Shown: in pieces, positions 25,317-37,635 of the stretch
How positions within the stretch are numbered: position 1 is the first letter of the stretch
Layout of the letters: the number at the start of each line of letters is the position of its first letter
Assembly: GCA_035222895.1 (NCBI GenBank)
Contig: JAVYIG010007177.1
Location: 1 to 64,000 of the forward strand
Origin: Strongylocentrotus droebachiensis
Lineage: Eukaryota > Echinodermata > Echinoidea > Camarodonta > Strongylocentrotidae
DNA length: 64,000 nucleotides
Direction: 5' to 3'
The notes under the pieces: model-generated
What the model was told of the DNA's origin: nothing
The model's input: the letters and a program-made list of their open reading frames with translations, nothing else
Databases searched by the model: none
Translations under genes and position numbers: made by a program

Positions 25317-28300
25317 GTGAGTAACCTAGACAGTAGACTCTAGATCTATAGAGTTGGACTCTATCAATCATATTAATTAACAAATAGTAGACCTCTTTTT
25401 AGAAAGTATGAACCTTAAAAAAAAAGATCCACTTAATTAGATAAAGGCCTGGCTAGATGTCTCTAGATCTAGCTACAGACTAAGATTAAGAAAGTTAGGT
25501 TGGAGTTCTGTTTTTGTTCGCATCCTGATTCGAGTCACGTCTGTTGATTGGTGTAAAGTTGTGTGTCCCCACTAAACTTCTAAATACAAAGCTGTCACTT
25601 GTCAGTGCAACTTTGCATTTGAGTTTCTTGAGAGAAATAGAATAACTCTAGTCTAGATCTAGATTAAATAGGCTTAGGGTCTAGGCCATAACTAGATCTA
25701 GATCTAGGGTCTAGTCTAGACTCTATAGAATCTAGATCTAACTGTTACTTTGTTAGGCCTAAAGCCTTCAAATAGCAATGCACGTCATATAATATCTGTC
25801 ATTTATTAACTTGAGAGTGTGGAGGTCGGGGGGGGGGGTATTGGGGGATGCTTATCAAAATAAAGCTGTCATATTTGCCTTTTTGTACGTAAAAACTAAA
25901 GTAAGAGCACCAAGTAACTGACTCACTAGATCTAGAGGTCTAAGTTACTAGATCTACTCTAGATCTAACTAAGTCTAAGGCAGTAAAGGAGGCAGTGTCA
26001 ATGACCAAGCCAAAGCCATTCGTGCTGATTTCGCATCCGGTCGATGGCAACTGTGCATGTGATGGGGATATAATGTGAGCATGAATGGAGAAAGCTCTAA
26101 CTTTCACTTTCGACTTTCGACTTTTTTAGATCTAGACCTCTAGATCTAGATTTTCTAGATCGAATTTAGATCTTGAACAACCACACGCATGCCCACAAAA
26201 TGTGGCCATCTTCTTTGCAGTAGGCTAGGCCTAGAATCTTTAACTGTACTCTGTAGATAGCCTAGACTCTAATTGTATTTGTAACAAGTTTGAGTTTGAC
26301 TATTTAATTTGGACCCCTGCAAAGCCAAAGTCTGAAGCGGAAGCTTCAATAACCTGGTAGTGGTAGGTCTAGGCCTTGATCTAGATTTATAGAGAAACAA
26401 ATAAACATAAATAAAAAGAAAATCTTGCTTTTAAATGTAGATCTACTTCTTTCCAATTCAAGTTAAGAACTTGTTGAGATTTTTTTGTTTCATATAGATC
26501 TAGACTAGTCTTACTTTATATAGACCTACCCAGACATTGTGTGTCCAGACAGGTTATGTATCCGGACAGTTGATTTCCATCGGTGATTTGAAGAACTTTA
26601 CGTGCAATATACCTAGATCTAGTCTAGATCTATAAAGACTGATCTTAGACAATATTATTATCAAAGACAAGTAGGCCTACTTAAGACTTAATCATGTTAA
26701 TCATTTGATTATTTTCAAGTGCAGTGTCCGTGGAATTGCCCACCTCTCCTCTACAATTATACATCTCATTTGATCAATACAGTATCTAATTTGCGCTGCT
26801 TTTATTCTCTTTTGCAGCTGTTGAGGGTAATATCCGACTGATTCATGGAAGAACAGAGAACGAAGGATCAGTGGAGATCTATCATGCAACTCGATGGGGA
26901 GGTGTTTGTGATTGGTGGTGGCATATGGAAAACGCTAACGTTACATGCAAACAACTTGGCTTCCCAGGGGCTCGCCAATTCTATCGGAGGGTAAGTTTTG
27001 AATAGACTAGTTTGTTGGTACTTTCATGTCGATGATGATGTGCAGAGGGTGAGACGTGCCCCTCCCCCCTTAAAAATAGAAACAAAGAAAAAGAAAGATA
27101 AAGAGGAAACCGAAGGGTTGGGTTGAAAGTGAAAAGAAGAAGATATGACTCCCTCTAGTCCCTCCTACACCCCCGCCCCCTAACATTCGGTGGCCTTGTT
27201 TTCATTTCATCAACCTGGGCCCCGTTGCATGAAACTTACCATTGAATGGTAATAGTACTTTAAAGTGTAGAAGTGTTTTAACAGGTTTTGATGGGTTTGT
27301 TTAATTTGGTTTGTTGTTGTTTTTGTTATGGTGGAGTGTCTTATTAGTAGTAGTATTGAAGCCCCTATAAGGTGTTGGGAGCCCCAAATATTTGCGGGCA
27401 ATTTGTTTTATAATGTGAAAGAAAATGTAATTTAAGACACAACTTCTCGTATGTACTCGTATGCACTGAATTATCATGACTCTCGTGATACTCTCTTGCC
27501 CATAAGGTTTGAATACTTTTATGAAATGATTGTGGTTTAGTTTTAATAGGTAAAGTTTATATTTCGTTTCTTATTTCTTTACCGATCCAGAAATTAGATT
27601 TATCAATAAAGTTCAGAGAAGATATTCATATTGTTAGAATTATTGCATGAAAAGAGGTAAGAAAAGTTATTTCAAACTCATGGGTGAAAGTGTTTGTTGC
27701 GTTAAAAATTTGCAGATATGATTTGAAAAGGTCTAATTTACGAGATGTTAATCTTTACAACAGGCATATTATGGCGCTCATGTAACGACGTTTTGGGTGT
27801 ATAAAATGAACTGCCTCGGGAATGAAACGAGACTAGAAGATTGCTATCATCGACCGTATGGACGTCCGTGGCTCTGCAATGCACAATGGGCTGCTGGGGT
27901 AGAATGTTTACCAAAAGGTTTGTTAAGGAATATGTCTCAACAGCTCACTGAACATGTCATTATTGAAATGTACAGGTTTATAATTCCAAAAAACACATTT
28001 CTCATACTCGCCAAGGGTTCACAATACCGTTCATTTGTTGCTTTATTCTGAAGGTTCAACATTTCGGAAGTGAAGTAAAGAGTTTATTATTCTAAAGGTT
28101 CTCAGTTCATAAATCAAATTAGGTACATATTTCCGAAAATGAAATAGGATTCGTTATCCCGAAGCTTTGAAATGCTCAAAAAAGACACTGAGTTATGTTT
28201 CATTTTCGGAAATGGGGACCTGTGGAGTAATGAACCTTCGGAAAACGGCATGTCACACAAAATAACGTCAAAGGTAAGAGATAACAAATATTATCAGGGG

Positions 28301-31300
28301 CCTATTAATTTTCAATGAAGGTTCTGACGTCTCTCGCGTTAGTATCTTGAAGGTTTCTGAAATCTTTGAGTGACACTTTAATTGACGTTACAAACATTTT
28401 GAAGTCGGAATGATTATTCGAAATATTGTATACAAATACGAATAGATCACTCTGTTTCCCCGAGTATTAGGTGGCAGCGGACCGATCAATGCGATGGCAG
28501 TTGCCCTCATATCGGTAATTTCATATTACGGATTAAGCGATGAGCCCATATTGAGTTTAATAAGTAGAATTATGAATACTCATGTTGTGGTTTAAAGTGT
28601 ATTGCCTATGTCATAATGCTCATAATATTTACTTGCTCCCATGAACAAAGATGAGCCGCAGGGATCGCTGAGAATGATCCTTGGCGATGTACCCAATGAA
28701 GGCACACTGGAAACATTCTGGGATGGAGCGTGGGGCAGCGTCTGCCATACAGACTTTGGCACACCAGATGGAAATGTTGCCTGTCGACAGATGGGCTACT
28801 CAAGAGGAGTCAAATCAATCAAGACAGATGTAAGGCACTTACGCTCTCCTTCATTTATCCTCCAAACTGATAATTCATGTTTGTTACATTGACAAAGGAC
28901 GTGATTTCAATATCGCTTTGTGACACAAAATTATTTCTGAGTGTCAGATTCAATCATTTTAATTGTAACCCCTAGGCCTTGTAAACTGTTGCCCATAAAT
29001 TTGACTTATTTATTCTTAACCTATTTTCATGAAATGATTGTGACGATATGATTTATTCTTGATAGATGAAGTTTACATCTTCTCAAAATTATACATATCA
29101 GTCTTAAGACTCATAGATTGTTAAACAAACTTCTGAAAAGATATATATACTTCAACTGAAAAGAGGTAAGAAAGTTATTCCAAACTCATGGGCAAAAACT
29201 GACTCAAACTGTTCAAACTTTGAACAGTGTACAAAACCCCTTTCATTAAATGCTTGAACAAGGTTCTTGCAGCTAGTACTTTGGTATTTTTTTTCTTCTT
29301 CTTCCAATACAATAATTGTGTTTTTGTTACGTGTTTTCTCATCAGGGTCACTTTGGATTCAGTACTGGACCAATCATCCTAGATGCAGTAGACTGTGAGG
29401 GTACCGAGGCTCATATCACGGAATGCAATATGCCGGTAACCCCGTATCAGCATGCATGTCCCTACACCCATAACTGGGACGTTGGTGTTGTATGCAAACG
29501 TATGTACACGCTAAAACTAGATTTTTTTTTTGTAAATGAATACCTACAATCCATATCGTCATCATTTTATGAACAGAATGTTTGTAAACGGAACATCTAT
29601 GCGTCATCAAGAAAGATACTTTATAAGAAACGGTGGTGTTTGACCATAAAGCATTGAATGAATCAAACTAAAGTATAATGAATTGAGATAATGACGATAT
29701 AGCAAGATACTGTCAATAAGACATTGTTTATTAACATTTCTGCCGGAAACTTTAATATGTTCTTGGTGACTAAGATTTTAATTGTACATCTTGATTTTAC
29801 ACGATTCTTTTACACCATGTTACGCATTTCTGTGTCATTTAATTGTTCTATTTATGTATCTGTTTATTTATTCATTTATGTATTTGTTTCATCTATTGAT
29901 TTCTTTGTTTTTTAAAATGTTTTTGTGAATCATCAGCCAATGAAGAAGGAGACATTCGTCTGATGGATGGTAGTGGGCCACATGAAGGTCGAGTAGAGAT
30001 ATGGCATGATGATGCATGGGGTACAATCTGTGATGATGGATGGGATTGGGCTGATGCTAATGTGGTATGTCGGCAGGCTGGTTACAGAGGAGCAGTCAAA
30101 GCTTCAGGATTCAAAGGGGTAAGATCATTACACACTGCACTTTTGACCAATTGGAAGTTGGGGATAAAGCAAAATTTTGCTTTTTATATGATGGAAAACT
30201 CTGGTGCTCAAATATGCTCGGCGACAATTGCTCTGGGCTTTGTTTCGTCAAAATAGAGGGTTATAAAATATATTGTGGTAATTGGGTTGTAGATTAAGTT
30301 TAGGGTTTTATAGGTAGCTAGGGTTGAAATTAAGAATAAGTTTAGTACCTTAAACAATTTACACCGGGGCTATGTCGTACAAGGTATGAACAAAAGTGAA
30401 TTCATGACCAAAATTTTTCTCTCAATTCCTCGTGTCAATGATTTATTTATATGTATTGTGTCAAATAGGAGGACTTTGGCTTTACATGGGCACCTATCCA
30501 CACATCATTCGTGATGTGTACAGGTGTAGAAGATAACCTTATTGACTGTATCCTCCGAGATGGCTGGACTCACTCCTGTTACCATGTTGAGGATGCCAGC
30601 GTGGTGTGTGCAACAGATGACGATGATACCATAGAGATTGAACCAAAGAATACAAGAGGTTAGTTTATTTCATAGTGTTGTGATCTCTCCTTAGCCTATA
30701 AATCACAAACAGCATAATGAATTTTCTTTGAAAGACAAACCTTGGTCTGAAACGCGTCAAAACGAGTCATATGACGCACATAAACCTAGGTTTGTCGACA
30801 AACCTCATTGAGAATTCAGGCCTTTGAGTCTGGGCTGGGCTGCAGCCGTCATACATAATTATGGGATGATGATGATCATTTTCCTCCCCATTTCATTCAT
30901 TTTACAGTACGCATAGTCGGAATGGGACAAGGACAAGGTCGAGTAGAAGTAAGTTTGGGCAACGGCTGGGGACGAGTTTGTGATCCAGATTGGAGTGACC
31001 ATGAAGCCAAGACTGTTTGCTATCACGCTGGATACAAGGTAACTTTTATTGCTCAGATTGGTGCGAGTGACCTTTATTGCAAAGTGATAATACAATAATC
31101 ATCCCTGAGTATCTATTCCCAAACAACTCCACCCCCCTCCTCCCTTTTTTCTGCTACCTGATTTTTGGGACAAAACTTTATTGATCAATACAAAGATTCA
31201 CAAATATGAGTATTTTGTAAGGCGCCTTGAGTAGTCCCTTGGATGAATATGAGTACATATATTTTTAGAAATTGTGCTATCCATATTATATATTAAAATG

Positions 31301-33505
31301 AACAAATCCGTTTTATTTGTTATGAAATATACAAAGCCCCCTGCCCATCCCCCCCCCCCCCCCCTTCAGCTGAACATGTAATACTTATATAAGCCTAAAT
31401 TAAAGTACTCTTCTTTTTTTTCTATCTAATTTATAGTGGGGAGCGTCACGAGCGGCAGGCTCCGCAGAGGTTTCAGCACCCTTTGACCCCGAAGCTCCAT
31501 TCATTATTGATGGTATAACCTGCTCCGGCACCGAGAATGAAACCCTAAGCCAATGTCAGATGAAAGTTTCTGCAGACATGACCTGCGCAACAGGTGATGT
31601 CGGAGTCGTTTGTGAAGGTGAGTATTTAGCCTATATGATCGACTTCGAATAAATATATAAGTGTTTCCTATCGGTTTGGAATATTTAAATGAATATTGAT
31701 AGCAATTAAGGTGAAAGTTGTTGGGGTTTTGTTAACTATGCAGTCAGAGAAAAGGCACAATCACCGCTATTCGAGGACAGACGTGCCCTGGATTTTACAT
31801 GGGCCCGATTCACAAGTATTGCCTAGGTCACATTTGCCGCGGTGGCCGTGCGGTCTAAACTATGTACAGCAAATAGCAATTATAGGACCGCCGCAGCATT
31901 CCCACGGTCACATACACCCTGTACGGTAGCAGTCACATATGTTAGGGTAGCCGCATGACGTATTTTGAATTTGTGGAGACAGAAAACATGCGACTGACGT
32001 ACGGCCTTTGAAGTGATGACGCACGGTCGCCTTAAGGCTGCCCTAGGGCGCATATGGAAATCCTGCGGCTGCCGCACTTATTTTTGGGTTCTGCAAAAGT
32101 CAATTTTAATTCATAAGACCCTAGGGCAGTCGTTTGCAAACACAATGCCACCGTACGCCCGACGCATGTTCATCGTGGAATCGCTTTTTTCGGCATGGCT
32201 ACGGCGTGTCTAATTGCTACGGAGAACCTAGAAATTAAAAAAAGTTATAACTCCGCGTTATAAGCCCACGGCGATCCGTATGGCCTAAAAAGATATAATA
32301 CGCCCTAGGGTGTGCTGAGGCCGCCGCAGATTCTCTGCGGCCGCCGCTAGTATCTCTCGATTTCGGGGGCGTACGGCCGACGTATCCTAGCCGTAGAGCA
32401 AATGTGACCTAGGCATAAAGATTCATGATGTTGTCTTTGACGAATGACCCGTTATGCCTAGGTCACATTTGCTTTACGGCTAGGATACGGCGGCCGTACG
32501 CCCCGAAATCGAGAGATACTAGCGGCGGCCTTTCTCTACGGTGGCCTAAGGATCACCCTAGGGTGTATTACTATCTTTACAGGCCGTACGGGTCGCCGTG
32601 GGATTATAACGCGGAGTTACATATAACTGTTTCATTTCTAGGTTCGCTGTAGCGATTAGACACGCCGTAGCTTTCCCGTAGAGCTGTTCCACGGCAGCCG
32701 TAGTTCGTGGGTACGGTGGCCTTGCGTTTTATATACTCCAGGCGTGAAGCGGTAGCATCAGTCTGGCCGCACGGTCGCCGTATGGTCCCCATTCGGCCGC
32801 CTTGCGGCTACCTTGCGTATGCCTTAGTATTTGTCAAAACCCTACGGCCGCCGCTGGGACGCCCTAAGATGACCGTGCGTCATCACTTCAAAGCCGTACG
32901 GCAGCCGCAGATTTTCTTTCTCCACAGATACGTACAACATACGCCCTGTGACTTCCTTTAACATATGTGACTGCTACCGTATGTGACCGTGGGAATGCTG
33001 CGGCGGCCCGATATTGCTATTGGCCGTAGATTTTTTAGACCGCACGACCGCCGCGGCAAATGTGACCTAGGCATTAGTCTGTGACCAGTCAAGAGATGAG
33101 TGTAGATGCCGCCGCGTTTTTTTTTTTTTTACATTTAAATGAATGAACAACGGACTTGCGCGTATTCACTGAGCTCTGTGTCATAAAATACAGAAATGTG
33201 AAGCGTATTACACTTTACGTCATCATAAAACAAAACCACTTTGGTTTTCCTAAGTCGCTTCTATAAAATGAGAGCTAAATCCAGGATTTTGTTTCAGAAT
33301 CTGAGTAAAGTTATCGGATCCCTTTAATAACATCGTTGATGTTTATGTATTCTTCATTGTAGGATCAACTGCTCCACCAAGCGGTATGTCCATTGCAGTG
33401 ATTGGAGGTGCGGCTGGAGGTGGTGTGGCAGGGTTAGCCGTGGCTGCATTCGCGTTCTATTACATCAAGTTTGTCAAACCTGCAGGAGGCGGTGCTCAAG
33501 CTTAA
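25196..33505 (+). CDS. four-SRCR-domain single-pass membrane receptor (10 exons)
   Basis: Exons: 25196-25316, 26818-26990, 27764-27917, 28651-28829, 29346-29499, 29937-30118, 30469-30658, 30908-31038, 31437-31617, 33363-33505. All have AG/GT borders and phases close to 535 residues. Order: signal peptide (about 1-33), SRCR 1 (about 41-150), SRCR 2 (about 152-260), SRCR 3 (about 264-375), an acidic DDDD linker, SRCR 4 (about 387-488), short linker, membrane helix (about 500-522) and a tail of about a dozen residues ending GGGAQA. Each SRCR domain has six cysteines and is split over two exons, as in group A (scavenger receptor A/LOXL type). SRCR receptors bind polyanions or microbial surfaces or act in adhesion; the ligand here is unknown. 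The tail has no visible signalling motif, so partners or simple binding are likely. Start ATG at 25196 is the first in the exon; another in-frame ATG follows three codons later. Confidence 0.88.
25330..26660 (+). repeat. intron 1 enriched in CTAGATCT-type words
   Basis: More than 20 overlapping TCTAGATCTAG, TAGATCTA or GTCTAGACT words are scattered across about 1.3 kb without a fixed period. These words are self-complementary. The density is much higher than elsewhere in the window. No gene signature besides the flanking exons was found. Confidence 0.8.
26818..27917 (+). CDS. SRCR gene exons 2-3: SRCR domain 1
   Basis: Exon 26818-26990 encodes [19 protein letters not shown], then [20 protein letters not shown] and LGFPGA. 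Exon 27764-27917 encodes [19 protein letters not shown], then [11 protein letters not shown]. The R.I.G....G.VE, W..VC, A.V.C..LG and C.G.E..L.DC motifs and six cysteines are complete. The intervening intron (26991-27763) shows no other feature. Confidence 0.9.
28651..29499 (+). CDS. SRCR gene exons 4-5: SRCR domain 2
   Basis: Exon 28651-28829 encodes [20 protein letters not shown], then [20 protein letters not shown] and QMGYSRG. Exon 29346-29499 encodes [19 protein letters not shown], then [15 protein letters not shown]. All six group-A cysteines are present. Phase 1 in, phase 1 out. Confidence 0.9.
29937..30658 (+). CDS. SRCR gene exons 6-7: SRCR domain 3 and acidic linker
   Basis: Exon 29937-30118 encodes [20 protein letters not shown], then [20 protein letters not shown] and QAGYRG, the best consensus copy. 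Exon 30469-30658 encodes [18 protein letters not shown], then [12 protein letters not shown], followed by an acidic DDDDTIEIE linker. Confidence 0.92.
30908..31617 (+). CDS. SRCR gene exons 8-9: SRCR domain 4
   Basis: Exon 30908-31038 encodes [20 protein letters not shown], then [20 protein letters not shown] and AGYK. Exon 31437-31617 encodes [19 protein letters not shown], then [14 protein letters not shown]. It is somewhat shorter than the other domains at its N-terminus but keeps six cysteines. Confidence 0.88.
31820..32415. mobile_element. MITE-like element A, TGCCTAGGTCACATTTGC ends
   Basis: TGCCTAGGTCACATTTGC at the left is matched by its inverse at the right end; 596 bp, rich in CGGCCG-type words, non-coding. 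It lies in the last SRCR intron, 39 bp from an inverted partner copy. Confidence 0.82.
32455..33073. mobile_element. MITE-like element B, inverted copy of element A
   Basis: Has the same TGCCTAGGTCACATTTGC ends, 619 bp. Its right half matches the left half of element A in reverse complement and vice versa, so A and B are head-to-head relatives. Many single-base differences show that the copies are diverged. Confidence 0.82.
33157..33224 (-). repeat. dispersed repeat, copy 2 (see 3344-3405)
   Basis: The reverse complement holds GACGTAAAGTGTAATACGCT, TCACA and GAGCTCAGTGAATACGCGC, shared with 3344-3405. Intronic. Confidence 0.6.
33363..33505 (+). CDS. SRCR gene last exon: membrane helix and short tail
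   Basis: Encodes STAPPSG, then a small-residue-rich hydrophobic run ([26 protein letters not shown]) and [12 protein letters not shown] before TAA at 33503. The Gly/Ala-rich helix could favour helix packing (inference). Confidence 0.87.
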
Positions 33506-34366
33506 ATAAGAAATACAATGAAGTCAATAACTTATTCTCAGGAACTTCAATCTCAGGAATCAATTCCCTGAATACTTATAAGAAAGTTCTCCAATGACCC
33601 AAAACGCTCTAATATATTTCACAATCATTACCTACTCTTCTATGATATATTAGTAAATGTTTGGAATATATTGATGATCAATTCAATTGAATGTGTGTTT
33701 TTATACAACGCACATTGTGCGTGTTTAATTTAATAAATCGATCAGCACATGGTGCCGCCTAGGCATTATAAATCTTAAATACTATTAGTCGACGATGCAA
33801 ACTGCTCAATTACCAAATATGATTGTCGGTGAAATATAAGATGGGTATTTTTTTTAATATCGAGTTACAAGTTCATTGTGTTGATGACAATTTCTCAAGA
33901 ACAGGCTGCATTCACAAATAATTGTTTTAATGGGGAACGTTTATGAGAAGGACTAGAATTTCTTTAAAAGAGAGAATTGCTACGATGCATGTGTAACAAT
34001 AATTTGTCGTCAATCGACTAATAAATCGTTTAATTTGGGAGGTCTATTTGGAACTTATATGAAATTAAATCTGTCATTGTTATTCGTATTGTATTCAATG
34101 TGTTAATGTTGAAGTTGATGAAATTATATCCAAACAATTTGATTAAGGAATTTCAACAAAACATTCTCCGTTGAAATGTTATTTTATATTATTTTGTTTT
34201 CTTGCAACGAAAAAGTGAATAAATGATGATAAAAAAAAACTGTCTGAAGTTTGGCGTGTTCTTGAATTGTCCAAGTTAATGTTACTTTTCCTTCTTGATC
34301 TAAAATGTTTGAGCTTTTTCAAGTACATTGTTAATCTGAAACACATTATATACCACGGATCAGTAT
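33506..34366 (+). other. SRCR gene 3' UTR and downstream flank
   Basis: AT-rich sequence after the stop with AATAAA signals at 33732-33737, 34020-34025 and 34218-34223. The last lies close to an A-rich run and could serve the longest transcript. The satellite block starts only about 860 bp after the stop codon. Confidence 0.5.
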
Positions 34367-34700
34367 GTTTTCTCTCTCTCTCTCTCTCTCTCTCTCTTCT
34401 TTTCCCTTTTTTTCTTCATTTTCTATCTTCATTCCTTTTCTCTTTCTTTTTGCGGGGGGGGGGGGGGGTTCATGATTGGACAGACAAAAAGCGAAACTTG
34501 TAGTGAGATATTTACTTACACTATTCATCTGGGCACTCGACAAGCACAAGTACGATAATACGCCAACGGCGGTCTGTACTTAACCGGAAGAAGAATAAGA
34601 AACGAAACAAAGACGACACTTTGAAAAGTAGGGTAAATTAGACGGGGAAGTAAATAGGGAAACGATGAGAGGAAAGTTTTTAGACGATTGAAAGTACAGG
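34367..34700. repeat. left host flank of the hAT-like element, first copy of an amplified block
   Basis: A CT microsatellite, a pyrimidine run, a G run and about 200 bp of unique-looking sequence end in AGTACAGG (34693-34700) just before the terminal repeat. The block recurs at 37636-37969, 43759-44060 (truncated) and 46620-46953, so host flank was amplified together with element sequence. Confidence 0.85.
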
Positions 34701-35400
34701 CAGGGGCGTCGCCAAAGGGGGGTGTGGGGGTGCGACACCCCCCCCCCCCCCCCCCCCCCCCCCCACCTGTCAGGATATTGTCGGTAAAATTGCGCTGCCG
34801 TCGGGAAAGAGAGAAAAGGGGAGGGAAAAAAAGAGAGGGGAAAAAAGAGGGAAAAAAGAAAGGGAAAGGGAAAAAAAAAAAAAAAATGAAAAGAAAGAAA
34901 AGGGAAGAAAGAAAGAGAAAAAAGAAAAAGAGGGAGGAGAGGAAAGAAAAGAAACAAAAAGAAGAAAAAAGAGTGAAAGGGAAACAAAAGAAACGGGGGG
35001 GTGAAAGAGAGGAGAGAGAGGGGAGGTAAGAGTCTGAGAACGGAGGAGTGGGAGTAAAAGAGAGAAGGGGGTTGTTGGGTGGAGTCGTCTCGTCGAGGGA
35101 GCAAGAAAGACACGGGTAAATATGTTGCTGTGTCTGGTCAGCTGTGTCGGTATTCTTGCTCGATCCTCGTGTACTATAACAATGCAGAAGTTTGAAGTCG
35201 GTGAGATGTATATTGTCGGTCGGCCGACAAGTTTTTTTTCCCGACGAACTGTGACTTCTTATCCGCTGTGACGACTTCGAGAGTGACTACAACTACAATA
35301 CTTGTATTTCCCTCGAAGTTGCACTTTCCTATAATATCAGCTAAAGAAATCAGAGGTTTAAAATTTTCGGGGAAACTAAATTCAAACAAGGATTAATTAG

Positions 35401-37635
35401 AGTCAACAACGGTACGACGAATCGTCTTCCTTTCTCTATATTGTGATGAAACGCCAAAAATTCCGCGCTTCGCGCGGAAGGGGAAACTTCATTTAGACGA
35501 CTCGAGAACGGTACAACGAATCGTCTTCCTTCTCTAATAATTTAAGGAAACGTCAAAGCTTTCGCGCTTCGCGCGGGTAGGGGAAACTGAATTCAGATGA
35601 ATAGGGCTTAATAAGATTCGAAAACGGTACGAGGAATCGTCTTCCTTTCTCTATATTGTGATGAAACGCCAAAAATTCCGGGCTTCGCGCGAAAGGGGAA
35701 AACTTCATTTAGACGAGTCGAGAACGGTACAACTAATCGTCTTCTTTCTCTAATAATTTATTTAAGAAAACGTCAAAGCTTTCGCGCTTCGCGCGGGTAG
35801 GGGAAACTGAATTCAGATGAATAGGGCTTAATAAGATTCGAAAACGGTACGAGGAATCGTCTTCCTTTCTCTATATTGTGATGAAACGCCAAAAATTCTA
35901 CGCTCCGCGCGAAAAGGGAAAACTTCATTTAGACGAGTCGAGAACGGTACAACTAATCGTCTTCTTTCTCTAATAATTTAAGGAAACGTCAAAGCTTCCG
36001 CGCTTCGGGCGAGAGGGGGAAACTGAATTCAGAAAAAATTAATAGGGCTTTTTTAGAGACGAAAACGGTACAACGAATCGTGTTTTTTCTCTAATAATTT
36101 AAGGAAACGTCAAAGCTTTCGCGCTTCGCGCGGGTAGGGGAAACTGAATTCAGATGAATAGGGCTTAATAAGATTCGAAAACGGTACGAGGAATCGTCCT
36201 CCTTTCTCTATATTGTGATGAAACGCAAAAAATTTCGCGCTTCGCGCGAAAGGGGCAAACTTCATTTAGACGAGTCGAGAACGGTACAACTAATCGTCTT
36301 CTTTCTCTAATAATTTAAGGAAACGTCAAAGCTTCCGCGCTTCGCGCGAGAATAGGAAACTGAATTCAGAAAAAATTAATAGGGCTTATTTAGAGTCGAA
36401 AACGGTACAACGAATCGTGTTCTTTCTCTAATAATTTGAGGAAACGTCAAAGCTTTCGCTTCGCGCGGGTGGGGAAAACTGAATTCAGATGAATAGGGCT
36501 TAATAAGATTCGATAACGGTACGAGGAATCGTCTTCCTTTCTCTATATTGTGATGAAACGCCAAAAATTTCGCGCTTCGCGCGGAAGGGGAAAACTTCAT
36601 TTAGACGACTCGAGAACGTCACAACGAATCGTCTTCTTTCTCTAATAATTTAAGGAAACGTCAAAGCTTCGCACGAGAGGGGAAACTGAATTCAGACAAA
36701 ATTAATAGGGCTTATTTAGAGTCGAAAACGGTACAACGAATCGTGTTCTTTCTCTAATAATTTGAGGAACTTCAAAGCTTTCGCGCTTCGCGCGAGAGGG
36801 GGAAACTGAATTCAGATGAATAGGGCTTAATAAGAGTCGAAAACGGTACGAGAAATCGTCTCCCTTTCTCTATATTGTGATGAAACGCCAAAAATTCCGC
36901 GCTTCGTGCGAAAGGGGAAAACTTAATTTAGACGGGTCGAGAACGGTACAACTAATCGTCTTCTTTCTCTAATAATTTAAGGAAACGTCAAAGCTTCCGC
37001 GCTTCGCGCGAGAGTGGGAAACTGAATTCAGACAAAATTAATAGGGCTTATTTAGAGTCGAAAACGGTACAACGAATCGTGTTCTTTCTCCAATAATTTG
37101 AGGAAACGTCAAAGCTTTCGCGCTTCGCGCGGGTGGGGGAAACTGAATTCAGATGAATAGGGCTTAATAAGATTCGAAAACGGTACGAGGAATCGTCTTC
37201 CTTTCTCTATATTGTGATGAAACGCCAAAAATTTCGCGCTTCGCGCGGAAGGGGAAAACTTCATTTAGACGACTCGAGAACGTCACAACGAATCGTCTTC
37301 TTTCTCTAATAATTTAAGGAAACGTCAAAGCTTCCGCGCTTCGCACGAGAGGGGAAAACTGAATTCAGACAAAATTAATAGGGCTTATTTAGAGTCGAAA
37401 ACGGTACAACGAATCGTGTTCTTTCTCTAATAATTTGATTCAAGATAATTTGAGGAACTTCAAAGCTTTCGCGCGAGAGGGGGAAACTGAATTCAGATGA
37501 ATAGGGCTTAATAAGAGTCGAAAACGGTACGAGGAATCGTCTTCCTTTCTCTATATTGTGATGAAACGCCAAAAATTCCGCGCTTCGTGCGAAAGGGGAA
37601 AACTTCATTTAGACGAGTCGAGAACGGTACAACTA
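35401..37635. repeat. satellite array, block 1
   Basis: Tandem monomers alternate between two types. Type A (about 110-121 bp) contains CTAATAATTTAAGGAAACGT and CAAAGCTT. Type B (about 101 bp) contains TATATTGTGATGAAACGCC. Both contain AACGGTAC near the start and a CGCGCTTCGCGCG hairpin. Variant order recurs in later blocks, so there is higher-order structure. Confidence 0.95.
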
